In this document: positions 9,669-21,502 of the stretch, one piece after another
How the letters are laid out: each line of letters opens with the position of its first letter
Position numbering within the stretch: position 1 is the stretch's first letter
NCBI GenBank assembly: GCA_036784855.1
Contig: JAZDSV010000003.1
Coordinates: 68,501-132,500 of the forward strand
Direction of reading: 5' to 3'
Source: Aphelidium insulamus
Taxonomy: Eukaryota; Aphelidiomycota; Aphelidea; Aphelidiaceae
Length of the DNA stretch: 64,000 nucleotides
Program-made: the position numbers and the translations under genes
The notes under the pieces: generated by a model
Told to the model about the DNA's origin: nothing
Database searches by the model: none
Seen by the model: only the letters and a program-made list of their open reading frames with translations

Positions 9669-12600
9669 TTATATTATGTCTGTATCTTTACTGCTGCTGT
9701 TGGGCGTTGTGGGAGACTGTGCGGCGGCAACGGACTGCAAGACTCGGGCAGGCAACTTGAGTGTCATATCTCGCTTGTCTTTTTCCTCTAGTTTCGTGAT
9801 GGCTGTGGCGCTGATGCGCAGTTTTCCGTTCTCTGCCTTGACCACTTGGGCCTCGGCCTCGCGCCGCGCCCGGTCTGGGTAGTTGGTGGCAAAGTTGGGG
9901 CAGATCCGGTTGGTAGTGATGTGTCCGATTTGACCGCAGCTGCGGCACGCGCGAGCAGAGCCGCCGAGCCTGACCTTGCCGTCACGGTCCACACTGGTCT
10001 GCGGTGTCTGCGGCGCGGGACGGCCAACTTCGCGGCGCAGCTTCTTCAGCTCCAGCTGCAGTTTCTTCTTCCGCGTCTCTTCGTCGTCGTCAACGCTGAT
10101 GGCATTACCGCCAGACGACAGTTCCATTATGCGGCGTTGCTTCAGATATGCATTGGCAATTCTGAAATCCAGTATCACTTCCTCGTGCCATTCCTCCGCT
10201 CCAGTCACTTGATTCCGCACTCTCCGCCTGATCAGAAGCGATTTTCCGCGAACATAGCGCGACGACGCCACTGAACCAGTTTCCATCGTGGCATCCTCTA
10301 ACGACTGCTGCGAGCTGTTGTTGTGTCGAGCTAGCGTGGCATGGGCGAGATTTGGGTGACTGCCGCCTGACTCCGCCTTCCCACCGTCCATGGTCGATAT
10401 CATCATCATCATATCTTGTACATCCTGCGACTCGTCTTCTCTATCTTCTGTCTGGCTCTGTTGCTGCTGAGACCTGTCATCATCGGCCGTCTCCGGCTCG
10501 GCCGTCAATGATCTTAACTGTGCGTTCCATATCCGCTCAATCTCGGAACGGTAAACTTTCTGCTGATCGGCAATGACGAACTTGTGTCCAGTCTGCCTTA
10601 TGGACTCCTCGTAGGCTTCCAAGTCCGCCGCAGATGCGCCATCGTGCAAAAACATTTCCTTCATGGACGCTCGGAAGAAACTGAAAGCTTCACCTCGGCC
10701 GGTGGGGTCGCCAGAGCCATAGAGCTTCACCATTCCTTTCGACTGCGTGGCCAGTGTGAAGTTCTTTACCCAGCTCCATGGCGCAAGCTGCATTTCATCG
10801 TCCAACGCCGCCTCGTTCTCGTCGTCCATGTCCTCGTCAAACCCGTCTATTTCGCCCTGCAATCTCATTAGTACTATTTTCAACATCTAGCGTGTAAATA
10901 AACTCACCGTTCCATATCCAGCATCTGCTAGACGCTGCTGTCCGGCCCTTATGCTTTCAAAAACGCAAACCATATCAGCCGTGACTAATTTATACAGCTC
11001 TTGCTCAGACGGAATCGCCACAGTTTTCTTCAGCGTAAGCCACCAAGAGTTATTTTTCGAGCTGCGCTGTAGATCAAAGCTGTCCTTCAGATGTTTGCGC
11101 AAAGACTGATCGTGATACCGGTGATATGAATTGACAATCTTGTTGATTGGATACCGGGACAGGCGAGTATTCCGACGAAAGTGCCGCATGGCAAGTACCT
11201 TGAGCCTGTCGCGCGTAAAGGCTTTAATTTTCCGCGACTGCGGCGGGGGAATTTCAGTCAGTGGGAACGTTTGTCCGATGACGTATATCCGCGGTAGTGT
11301 GCGCAAGTAGTACTTTTTAGCGCCGTCTTTGGCCAAAGATGATCGGATAAGAAGAAAGTCGAATTTTCGCGAGTCGTGAGGAAACGTTGGAGCGATGTAG
11401 AGATTGTTTTTGACAGCTTGCAGAGATTGTCCTGGAGGCACATCGCCGAAGCAAAAGAATGGCGATGCATCTACTTGCTCCAGGACCAAATTGCTTCCGT
11501 CAGGGTAGTGAGGCAAATACGAATCCTTTTCGTCCTTTTTCCTGTAATAATTCACTAGCAGCGTGCCCATTCCACCATTTGACAGCATTGTCGGATACTC
11601 CTCGGAATACTCCCAGAGCAGGTAGTTAGCATTGTCTCTCAGCGTGACATCTCGCACGGAGCTGATAAAGTCTGTAGCGCTGCGCCCCACTTTTGATCGT
11701 TTCTTCTTCAGGTTCTTGACGCGGCAAAAATTCCACACTTCGCCGTTGGTAATTTTTAATTGCGGACGATGCAACGATCGGAGTTCGGATTTGGACATAT
11801 AACGGCGGAAGAATGGGAGCTGAAGCTTGAGTGCCGGAAGCGAGTGCTGGACACTGTTCTTGTTGAAGGTTTGCCGTATGCGCCCGAGACGGCTGGCCCA
11901 GTGCACATCGTAGTACAAATCGTTGGAGATGTTGAATCTGTCAAGCTGTTGTTTTGTACTAGACATCTCGTTGGACTTGTTGGATCTTGTGAGCATATTT
12001 TGTCGCCTTCGAATGCGATTTGATGCGGAGTTGTTCGCGCCAGACCCATTCTGAGAGCCACTGTGTTCGACGTACAAAAAAGGGTCATTTAAATTAATTT
12101 GAGCCGCAATTGGAAGTAGGCGAAGGGCGGCGCGCTCATCCCATATGATGCGGTCCTCCCACTCGCCACCCTCGAGCGTGAAGTTGGGAACGGCCCCGAT
12201 GTTTGACACAACAGGTGCACGATAGCCCGTGACAGAAAAGTGAGGAGTGTAGAGGTATTGTCGCCTGAGCAATCCAGTTTGATCATTGACTGCGAGTCGA
12301 TCGTCCCACACAATATTTGATTCCCAGTCTGAGATTTGGACGGGATGTAACGCGCCAGAGTACCGCAGCGTGGAATCTAGAGCATCAAAATCAGGCTGTT
12401 GATGCCTTTCTTCTGTAAGAGTAAAACCGTCTTCACGAAGCTCAAGTGATTCCGGCTCATTGACGGCGGAAGGTTCCAGTTCATCCTGTCGTTATGAGCA
12501 TTGGTCGCTACCAGGCATAACGCCCGGAGACATACCTTTATCGCCATTGAGTCCAGACCGTCCACATACGCAGCGGCATACATCTCATTCAGGTCCGTAT

Positions 12601-13290
12601 CAAATATGGCGCGATCATCCGACACGCTTGACTGGCGATGGTGTAGGGTGCCGAAAGCTTCGTCAATTTTGCTCCGAGGAAGCCGAGATCGTTGGATGGC
12701 GCGCCTTCCTGTATTGTGTCTCGCGGGCTTGACCAGCTCGGAGAACTTCATTACCTTTCCCGGACGATACGACGGGAAAATTGCGGCTATATCAAGTCGA
12801 GGTGCAACGACTTCCGGTGAGGTGCCGGGCTTCTGCGAGGACGAGTCGGAAACTCGTGACGGAAGTGCCTTTATCCAGGCCGGCGGTGAGTGATGCGGCT
12901 TTCTGCTAATTTCTAGGGTGCCATTCCGCGATGCCGCGGCAGTAATGGATGGGGCGGAGGACTCGACGAGCACGTCGTCGCCGTCAACGTCCATGATGTC
13001 GGCATAGTCGACGGCGTCGTCACGCGGAACGACGGCGCCTGCCTGGGATGACCGAGATGTACCGCCAGCAGGCGCTGAGGTGGATGCAGAATCGTCGTCG
13101 GGTCCCATGAATGCTTGGGCGAGCTGACCCAGAGCGGCTCCGCTGGCCTTGAGGGTCTGGCGCATTTCCTCGTCCCATTCTTCCAGCTCCCCTGACACAG
13201 ACAGACGTCAAGGCATGGCCAAAGTGATCCACACCGCAACCTACCGCTCTCGTCGACATTACCAAAGAGAAATGCCGAGAAGTCGGCCAT
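9669..13290 (-). CDS. TAF1: TFIID subunit TAF1, without bromodomains
   Basis: Four exons: 13290-13245, 13191-12536, 12485-10908, 10856-9669; 1155 aa. The TAND-like start MADFSAFLFGNVDESGELEEWD is split by intron 1. The central core has the DUF3591 block (HPVQISDWESNIVWDD, HFSVTGYRAP, ADPTGRGE-like GSGDPTGRGEAFSF). A CCHC-type knuckle CRSCGQIGHITTNRICP is near the C-terminus, followed by LKLPARVLQS and the stop. The tandem bromodomains of animals (or the single one of plants) are missing, as in yeast Taf1. TAF1 scaffolds TFIID on core promoters. An upstream in-frame ATG at 13365 would add 25 unconvincing residues, so 13290 is preferred. Confidence 0.9.
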
Positions 13291-13430
13291 GAGCGCGGTG
13301 GGCGACTTGGATCTCAATGTGGACTGCGAATCAGGGTTGTGCAAATAGAATCGAGCGCGCTGCAATAGCTTGGTGCAAGAATATATATACTGGCAACAAC
13401 TGGAATGTATTCAACAAGAAGCATCGTAAC

Positions 13431-15029
13431 CTAATCAGCATTGCACAGAAGCGACACGGCGCATGATCGATAATCTGCCGCGGTTGGCAGGGTTGGAGAG
13501 ACATCACGCACTTCCTGAGACATCATGTCTAACCGCATGGTAAGTATTTACCCACATTACACGCTTGACTTACCGTCTGCAGCTGAAATGACGTCAAATT
13601 CCTTCTCAGGCACCGCCAAAGTTCGCAGCACCTCCGACGCCTAAATTCTACGTTACAGCAAAGTTGCCAGTAGGCCAACAATCTCACTGACCTGACGCAA
13701 ACGCCGAATGTCAGAATTGATTTCATAGGTGCCGAGTGATCGCGGCATTAGCCGCGGTGGCACGCAGACATCGAAGCCATCTTTGGTATTGTGATACGAT
13801 TGCAGAACAGCAGAATTTCTCTTTCGTTGCCATAAAAACTGATCAACAACAGGCGGGGCGTAGCCGATGAATTCGTCATCTTCAAACGATACTGGATGAA
13901 TGAAATGATGGTTATTATTGTAAGTATGCATAAAATACACTTGGACGTACCGAAATCGCGACTGTGGTACCTCTGATGATTGTTGATCGGAAACAGGTTC
14001 TTCAATGAGTCCAACCGTTGCCCCAGACGCTTTCTCTGCCGCGCTTCGTGATCTTTCGTCAATAACCGTTGCATTTCTTGAATTCGTCGTTGCATTATGC
14101 AGCGCGCTGATGCTTTCTTGTACTGTATCGTATAAGAGTGGACCATGAATAAGAGTATCCACGCAACCAATATTACCTGATATGACCGCATGACTTCGCG
14201 ACTGCTTGCCGCATATTCGCGTTCAATGGCTTCCCTCTGACATTGAAGTCGCCACTTTGAGCTCTGCAGCCAGCGCACGCGTTGATCTTCAAGTTTGCAC
14301 ATGTCTGCTACAAGTTCGTGGTGCGTGCAATTGGTAATTGTTTGATGTAGAGCGTCGGTTTCGCGGGTTTTCAACTCGAATATCCTACGTACTGATTAGA
14401 ATACAAGTTGACATAAAACGTGGACATTTAGTATACCGCTCAGTGAATTGGCGATAGAAAGACTCTAGTTGCTTCAGATGGTCCCAAGCATTTGCGCAGT
14501 TGGCCTCATCATCAGCATTGTCTGCAGTAGGAGCTGGTGTATTGTCGTCTGGTGATGCGTCATTCGCGTTGTGTACCAGACACGCTACGGCTTCGGCGAC
14601 TGGCAAGTAAGCATACTAGAAGCGTGCGACAGATCTGCGCCTACCAGAGGTCAAATTTGCAGCAATATTCGGGCGCTTCTCTGTCTCCTCAGTGGAGCAG
14701 GCGTACTCTCGCGGCGTCTCCGCCGGGGTAGCCAGGTGTGGTTGGGGTTGTAATGCACCGGCCAAAGCAGGTGAAGTGGACGTATCAGCCAGAGCGGGCA
14801 TCAGGGATGCCGACTCAGACGTGCCCTGCTCTTCGTCTGGACACTCTGGTGTGACCAAGGCACGTGCCGCGGTGCTGCTGGAAGACGCAGCAGCAACCGC
14901 CATCAGATCCATTATCCGCTCCTTGTGGACGGCGGCGTCACCGGTGGTCACATTGGAGGCAGATACTGGCGCAGACGGTGAAGGCGCGCTACTAGGAGTC
15001 GGGGTGGGCAGCTGATGCGATGTGTCCAT
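13431..15029 (-). CDS. Sds3/BRMS1-like protein (candidate Sin3-HDAC subunit)
   Basis: Seven exons: 15029-14645, 14599-14437, 14384-14177, 14122-13951, 13891-13692, 13640-13574, 13528-13431; 430 aa. All phases join and the introns are 44-60 bp. The N-terminal ~130 residues are Ala/Ser/Thr/Pro-rich. The middle is a basic coiled coil; the segment ELVADMCKLEDQRVRWLQ, then AIEREYAASSREVMRSYQ and IMQRRIQEMQRLL resembles the Sds3/BRMS1 helix (a his/pro-E-L start, central EREY, then RI.EM). The match is by eye and weak, so the Sin3-HDAC role is a hypothesis. Gene structure is well supported; the acceptor of intron 3 could be 6 nt later. Its stop lies 140 bp upstream of the TAF1 start on the same strand. 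Confidence 0.5.
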
Positions 15030-15704
15030 GCTGGGCGACGATTCTTGGCGGCAAGCAGCGAGCAGAGAGCGGCCGGGGCAAATTTAGCTTCCGCGATAAG
15101 CAAGCGGCGCGTTTTAAGTGGCGTCACCCTTTTGTTGTCGCAGCAAGAAAAATGACTCGTTTCGCGGGAATTCGCGTTTGGAGCAATATCTGCTCGTGAA
15201 TATGTATAAATACCGGATTGCATTTAAGAAATATTGTATGCATCGACTTTACCGCCACTGGTGATTTCTCGGGATGCAGACGTTGCAGTAGCATAAGTAA
15301 AGTCGGAATTACGTGACTGCATCATTGGTAATGGCTTGCTTAGCGTCTGCTCTCCTTGTCGCCATGAAAAAGCTGTTATACAAAGGAAAGTGCTGCTTCC
15401 ATACGTACAAGCATCAAGCACTTGATAAATGAATATGGAGGGTCAATTTTGCTAAACGTCACATCCTGCAGTAAGACCTTGTTGCCATAATACGGCTTGC
15501 ATCTGAGCTTACAGGCAGATGCACAAATCGAGCTTACATTTACGGTTTTATATTCGCCGTCTCTAAGATTTATTCTTATATTCATATAAATAAATATAAA
15601 TAAATATATATATATATAGCTGCAGAAGGAACTGTACACGTTGTAATTCACTCCATCACTGTGGTAGTGATCAGCTACATCACCGCAATCAGCAAGTGGC
15701 TACA
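15030..15704. other. Intergenic, nothing recognised
   Basis: 675 bp between the starts of the divergent Sds3-like and LENG1-like genes. It includes an AT microsatellite (ataaataaatatatatatat) near 15583-15618. No supported gene seen. Confidence 0.4.
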
Positions 15705-16844
15705 ATGAACATTCTCAAGCACAAAAGGCACGAATGAGCATTCCAGTATACCATACCACCACCACCACACCACCATCACCAAAAACTAATACTGCTGTTG
15801 TGCAGTTGGCACGTGTACAATAAAGACAATGTTGAACGCGTGCGCAAGGACGAGGAGAAGGCGCGTCAGGCGAGCGTAGAGGCCGAGCACAAGCGCTTGC
15901 TGGCGGTCAGTAGCCACCGTTTGAGTGTGATAGAGACTGGAAATGACGTTCCGGGGCGCAGGAGAAGCAACGCCGTTTGAAAACACTGCGTGACAGGGCG
16001 GCGACCCGGTACGACACGACGGGCTCCTCTAGCGCGTCGCAGGCTGCCGAACCTCCAGAGACTTCTGCTGATGAATTAGCTTTGCCATCATCAGCTACAC
16101 CGACCGCATCATCAGCTATTCCGCAGCAGCAAGAAAAGTTGCGCCATGTTAATCTATTTGAGGAAGAGGAGGCACAGCGAATGGAAATCGGCCGCAACGC
16201 CGAACACGAGGCCGAGAAGCGAGCCGAGAAGGAAAAGTTTAACAGGCAGATTGCAATGCATCTTAATACTGGCATTGAGGACGGTACGCTATGATTTAGA
16301 TAATATTTGCTCGCACATTTTGATAATCTACCTGCAGTGAACAAGGCGTGGTATGCAAGAGCGACGTCGTCTACAAATCCAGACAGACAGTCGCACGTAC
16401 ATGCACATCAAGCTTCATTTGCTTGCTAATTGTCGTAGGAATCGCACAGACACTAGAAACCATGCATCGCAGGATCCTCTGCACTCTATGCGTCGGGCGC
16501 TGAAACGGCGCATGCCTGACGATCACCTAAAGGCTGGCCGAACTGCTTATGGGCAAGAACGCACCTTGCCTACATCTACGCGGGCAAGTTCAACGATATG
16601 GTGGGAGAGCTCTCATTAATGCCTTCAGCAGGACGAAAAGGAACCGAGAAGATCTGAGCGACCGAGTTTGGAACAGTTGCGCTCGGAGCGCAAGAAGCGG
16701 GAATTGGACGAGAGGGATAGGCTGCAAAAGTTGAGAACTAAATCCTCACCTGGCGGCCATGTCATGACTGCCCGTTCTTCTGCTATTCAACCTGGATACA
16801 ATAGTCAGTTTAATCCCTCGCTGGCAAAAAAACGACACCAATAA
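15705..16844 (+). CDS. LENG1-like protein (Cir_N domain)
   Basis: Six exons: 15705-15727, 15806-15905, 15962-16283, 16338-16365, 16439-16583, and 16629 or 16632 to 16844; about 277 aa. It begins MNILKHKSWHVYNKDNVERVRKDEEKAR, nearly the family start of LENG1 (MNIL..KSWHV.NKDN). It continues as a charged coiled coil, a KAWYAR motif, DPLHSMRRAL, and the C-terminal SLEQLRSERKKRELDERDR. Exon 1 has no GT before its stop codon, so intron 1 must use a GC donor (AG|GCACGA); intron 5 also does (GG|GCAAGT). The exon 4/5 junction is ambiguous; a donor at 16380 with an acceptor just before 16456 also keeps frame. Cir_N proteins associate with splicing or transcription factors; exact role unknown. Confidence 0.75.
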
Positions 16845-17043
16845 CCAAAATAGATTTTCATTTGTTGCACCTTACAGCCTTTACTATTGGCGTATTACCT
16901 TTTGCTACAGGTAGACAATACAAATACATCACCCATAATGCGCACCGCCACTTCCCACGCCACCTGTCAGAGATCGATTGCCGCTGTCGGCCGCGTTGCC
17001 AGATCAGGAAAACGCCTCGCTGCTTGACAGCTGTCATTGCGGC

Positions 17044-17050
17044 TATAAAA
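17044..17050 (+). promoter_or_regulatory. TATA box upstream of NmrA-like gene
   Basis: TATAAAA in a GC-rich setting (ggcTATAAAAgcgcggg), 71 bp before the ATG at 17121. It is the cleanest classical TATA element in the window. Sequence match only. Confidence 0.5.
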
Positions 17051-17120
17051 GCGCGGGTGCCGGCACTGATGGCACCCCATCCGCTATCGCCAGCACTTTG
17101 CAGTTAAATAGCAACAGAAC

Positions 17121-18299
17121 ATGTCTCGCACACCAGTTCCCGCTGCCGGCGGCTCCTCCAACGCCAAAAGCATCGAGTCCATCCTGGTCACCAACTGTGA
17201 CAACGCGTGGGGCGACGCGATCTGCCACGAACTGCTGATGGGCAAGCACCGCGACAACTTTCCCATGATCCGTGCCGGTGTGCGCGACATTGCCACCGCG
17301 GGGGACTTGGTACGCGTGCCGGCTGATACTTGACATTGTATATGCCGCTAATCACCCCGCTCGTAGTGGCTGCACGGCGCATGCGTTGTCCAGTTCCACC
17401 ACGAGAATGAGAGCAAGTGGAAGAAGCATTTCGAGGGTGTCAAGACACTGGTGCTGGTGCCGGCCTGTGGTCGCCGCGAGATGGTGCAGCAAGCGGAGAA
17501 GTTGCTGCAGATTGCCAAACAGTGCAACGTGAACAATTGCCTGCTCATCAGTCAGATGGGCATTGACGATGCGTACGTATATATATACACCCATATATAT
17601 GTATACTGTGCGTAATCTAATATATACATACGGGCAGTGACACGCAGTCCGCGCGCAACTTCCAAGAGATTGAAAAGCACGCGCGCCAGAGCGGCATCAA
17701 GAATGTGTGCATTGTGCGCGTGGGCGTACTGCAGAACTGCATGCTTGCCTTTGCGCCAATGATGATGTGCGAGAAGAAGTTGGAGTTGCCGCTCAGCGAG
17801 CAGGCCAAGTGGGCGCCCGTCAACATATGTGACGTGACGGCGTTCGTGGCGGTGATGCTGGCGGAGAAGCCGGGCAGCGAGGCGCTGGCAAACCACGCCG
17901 GACAAGTGTACAAACTGACTGGCAGCGAGTTGATTACGCCGCGCCACTTTGTGGACACGTGCAACAAGATTCTCGGCGAGAAGCTCGAGTTCAAGCAGGT
18001 TGACCGCAAGGTATGCCAACTGTCTGCTGGGCTTGTACTGTCTGCATCAGTTCTGTGCCGGGCACTGATCTCGATGATGCGCGCAGCAAACGCAACACTA
18101 CTTTGAGAATGTGCTTGGACTGAATGCGGAACTGACAGCGGAGGCGCTGGACGTGCTGCACATGATCTCGCAGGGCAAGCTGGCCAACGTCACACAGGAC
18201 AAGAAGAAGAAGACGGGCGAGGATCCCGTCACGCTGGAGAAGTTTATCAAGCACAACGGCCTGCGCTTCCGTCACCCCGGCCGTGTAATGGCCATGTAA
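17121..18299 (+). CDS. NmrA-like NAD(P)-binding protein (atypical SDR)
   Basis: Four exons: 17121-17309, 17367-17572, 17638-18010, 18087-18299; 326 aa. An N-terminal beta-alpha unit ILVTNCDNAWGDAICHELL sits where SDRs bind the dinucleotide but lacks the usual Gly-rich loop. HFEGVKTLVLVPACGRRE, NNCLLISQMGIDDADT and IVRVGVLQNCML follow the NmrA pattern (strands beta4-beta6). The segment GQVYKLTGSELITPRHFVDTCNKILGEKLEF is the typical NmrA/SDR ending. Such proteins sense NAD(P) or act as quinone or isoflavone-type reductases; the substrate is unknown, and the degenerate Gly motif suggests a sensor rather than an enzyme. A TATA box lies 71 bp upstream. Confidence 0.7.
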
Positions 18300-18485
18300 T
18301 GCCGCCATATCCGCACTCTCATTCATTCGGTCCGTCCATTTACCGCGAACATCGCACTGAAATATACCGCGATCTTTCTCATTGATGTGCGGGTTGTCTG
18401 TGCGTGTCAAACAGGTTACAAACCACTGTTTAGTATTATTACCCACACAAAACAATACACAGCGAACGCCAATACAATAATACAA

Positions 18486-21400
18486 ATGACAATCGGCAGC
18501 ACAGACACCGCCGCCTGCGAGCAAGAGCTGCTGGATATCAATGCAGGTAGGTAGGCCTGTCTCGGTCCCGGCTACAGGCGATGCATATACTGATGCACTG
18601 GCATAGACCTGCGCCACGGGGCCAAGTCTGCGCTGCTGATGCGTCGGGCTGGCGTCTACCAGAAGCTGGGCCGTCTGCAGGAGGCGGCTCACGATGTGCG
18701 CAGGGCCGCATCTATGCTCGCCGCCAGCGATGCCGATGTGGGTTCTATTTGCAGTGGTGGTAGCTGTGTATTTCCGCGCTCATCGTGCTTCTTGTAAGGG
18801 CATGTCGGCTGCGAGGTCTCAACTGGAGGCGCTGAACGCCCAGCTGACGGAACTGAGTGTCAAGGAGTCTCCTGAGCAGCTGCTACGCACCTTCTGTGTC
18901 ACGGAAACATCGGCCAGCTTGCCAGAGAGGCGTGAGTGCGGGCAAAAGCTGTGTGCCATGGTCGCGGACACCCAGTTTTGCCGGAGGTGGGCGCAAGATG
19001 GCGCGTTGGCCGATATTGTACGCATAATCGCTGTGGACGAGGTGTCGAACAGGGACGCTGCCAAGGCATTGATTCCACTGGCCGCCACACTTTGCCACCG
19101 CCTGACACCGCACACGGATGTCACGCTTGTGCGATCGCTGCTCTCGGAACAGCGATGGCAACGGTGGCACGAAATGCTGACTAGTTCCGACCCCATGGCT
19201 TCAGACATTATCAGCAGTGTCTGCACGCTTTCTGCGGTGGCGTTGAAGCCACGTTCGTCGGAAAGCAGTGCTACCTACGACAATGATGAAAAAGTGTTGG
19301 CATCGCAACTCCTGCAGTTGATAAAGACCGCCGTCAGTTTGGACAGTGACGCTGTGGTCGCGGCTGCTGTAGGCCACCTGACGCGGGTTCTTGGTGACAT
19401 TGGGCCGTCGGTTGTACTTGTCAAGTGGATTGCGGCCGATGCCGATCTGCTACTGCGCATGGCCGTCACGTGCCACAGCCGCAAGTGCAACTCGCAGTGG
19501 ACAATGTTCTTGGCCAAGGCGTGGGAGCTTTCTCGTGTGGATCCCGAGACGGCGTCAGCGTGGACCGACGCCCTGCTGCGCCTGTTTAATGCGCTGCTCC
19601 TGTCCGGCAAGGCTACGGACCGCATAATCGCCCTGGATACCCTTTCAATTGTCTTTCAAATTGGGTTAGTTGCCTGCTAGTTATACGTCATGCTACTACT
19701 TCACTGATTACCCTCTATGCTTCGTATTTCTCTGCTCAAATTTTATTTCATATGCCTTCACACTCAAATCCAACTGCAGAACAGAATTCGGTGCAAAAAT
19801 ATTGAGCTGCGAAGGCGTGCTTGAGCAGATTGTTGATTGTGCCGAATTCGAGAGCGATGCGTTTCAATTGGCCACACTGGAAATGTTGTCGCATGCCTCT
19901 GCCGACAAGAGCTGCCGTGCGCGGATAGCCGATGTGTGCGCCGAATATCTGGCCACGGCTAGCACTCACAAAATCGCGGCTATTAAGACCGCGGCTACTG
20001 TGGTTCTCACCAAGATTGAGTCGTTTGCCCCGGTGCAGGATCAGGCACACAGCGTGGACATGGCCAAAGGCTTAATTGGCGCAGTGAAGTCAACGCCATC
20101 TACTGCGTCGTCGTCCATCGAAGGTCTGGCCTTCCTGGCCGCCAACCCTGCCGTGAAGGAGTTGATTGTCGGAGATGTGGCGCTGCTGAAAGCTCTATTT
20201 GACCTGGTGCGGGCAAAGGACACTAGCGGCACCACGGCGCTTGTGTATGGCGTGTCTCAGATACTGGTGGCCGTCAGCTCGTACCGCAAACAAAAGAGCG
20301 CCGAGGAGGAGCAGGTGCACAAATTACGCGTGTTTGCCAAAGATGCTGCACCCGAGGTGAATGATGCCCGCGATGACGATCCGGCGGTGGAGAAGCGTAA
20401 CCGAGCACTTGCGTCGGCGGGAATACTGGGCACCGCACGCCAGCTGGCCAAGAGCAGCAGTCACAATGTGCAGCATGCCGCGGCACAGATCTACCTGAAC
20501 CTGGCCACCGATTCGGATCTGCGCGGCACAATGGTTCAAGGCGGCGCTGTTAGCGGCCTGCTAGCCATCTGCTCCGCACACATAAAACAGGCGGCAGACT
20601 ACGTGCCGTTCTCGGCCGCAGCCGCCGCCCAAAGTCCAGTTGCGCTGACGGCCGCACAGGCGCTGGCCAAACTGGCAATATCACTGGACCCGTCGATTGC
20701 ATTTGCCACAACGGCCGCGTCTCTGGTGCGACCTCTGATGTACCTGGCGCAGAGCGAGAGCGACCTGCAGGTTTTCGAAAGTTTGCTGGCGCTCACGAAC
20801 CTGGCCAGCGCCCCGGTGTCGCAGCAGACCGAGGCCACCGACACGTCGACCCACGCACGCATCATGAAGGCGCACGGTGCCCGCGTCTTCCAGCACCATC
20901 AGTTCAGTGATAACACTCTGGTGCGTCGCGCCGCCACCGAAGCGCTGTGCAACATGATGATGTACGACCCGATGGCGCGGCTGTATCTGGAGTATGCCGC
21001 CGTGCCAGGAAACGGACATGTCAAGATGATGATGGCGCTTTCGGACGCGGATGACATGGAGACTCGCCGCGCTGCCAGCGCCGTCCTTGCAATCCTGTGC
21101 AGTCGCACCGTCACGCAGCGGGACAGTGTGCTGGGCGAGTATCTGCTCAAGGAGGAGCGCGGCATGGAGATTGTGATGCGCCTGCTGGCCGATGACAGTG
21201 TGGAGATTGTGCTGCGCGGCGTGGAGACGATGCGGTGCCTCCTGACACACCGCTCGCTGGCCGAGCGTATTGTCAAGGAGCGGATCAGTGCCGAGGAGCT
21301 GCGCGGCACTGTTGGACGCCTGGTGCAAACTTGCCCCCACCCCGTCGTCGTCCAGTCGGCGCAGGAAATACTGCGCCTTCTGGGCTCTTACAACCTGTAA
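18486..21400 (+). CDS. UNC45: UNC-45/Cro1/She4-family myosin chaperone, short TPR region
   Basis: Four exons: 18486-18546, 18607-18737, 18799-19664, 19780-21400; 892 aa. Only one recognisable TPR remains (ALLMRRAGVYQKLGRLQEAAHDV), which corresponds to the last TPR of animal UNC-45; the first two repeats (~70 residues) are missing and no coding sequence for them is visible upstream. The rest is an all-helical ARM-like superhelix with the UCS region at the C-terminal half (for example ALASAGILGTARQLAKSSSHNVQHAAAQ and ATEALCNMMMYDPM). UCS proteins fold myosin motors; loss of a full TPR would weaken Hsp90 binding, as in fungal She4/Rng3. Intron 3 (19665-19779) is 115 bp. Confidence 0.85.
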
Positions 21401-21502
21401 CACCTGTTAACTGCAATGAACCAAATGTTTATGTATCGGCTGCAGATTGTAAACTTTAAATCATTGCATGTGGCCTTCTATGTAATTAGGTAGTGTACGC
21501 GG

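Noticed and set aside
14123-14176. Apparent transmembrane helix (VILVAWILLFMV) in the Sds3-like gene
   Set aside because: It is the in-frame translation of a 54-bp GT-AG intron interrupting a basic coiled coil.
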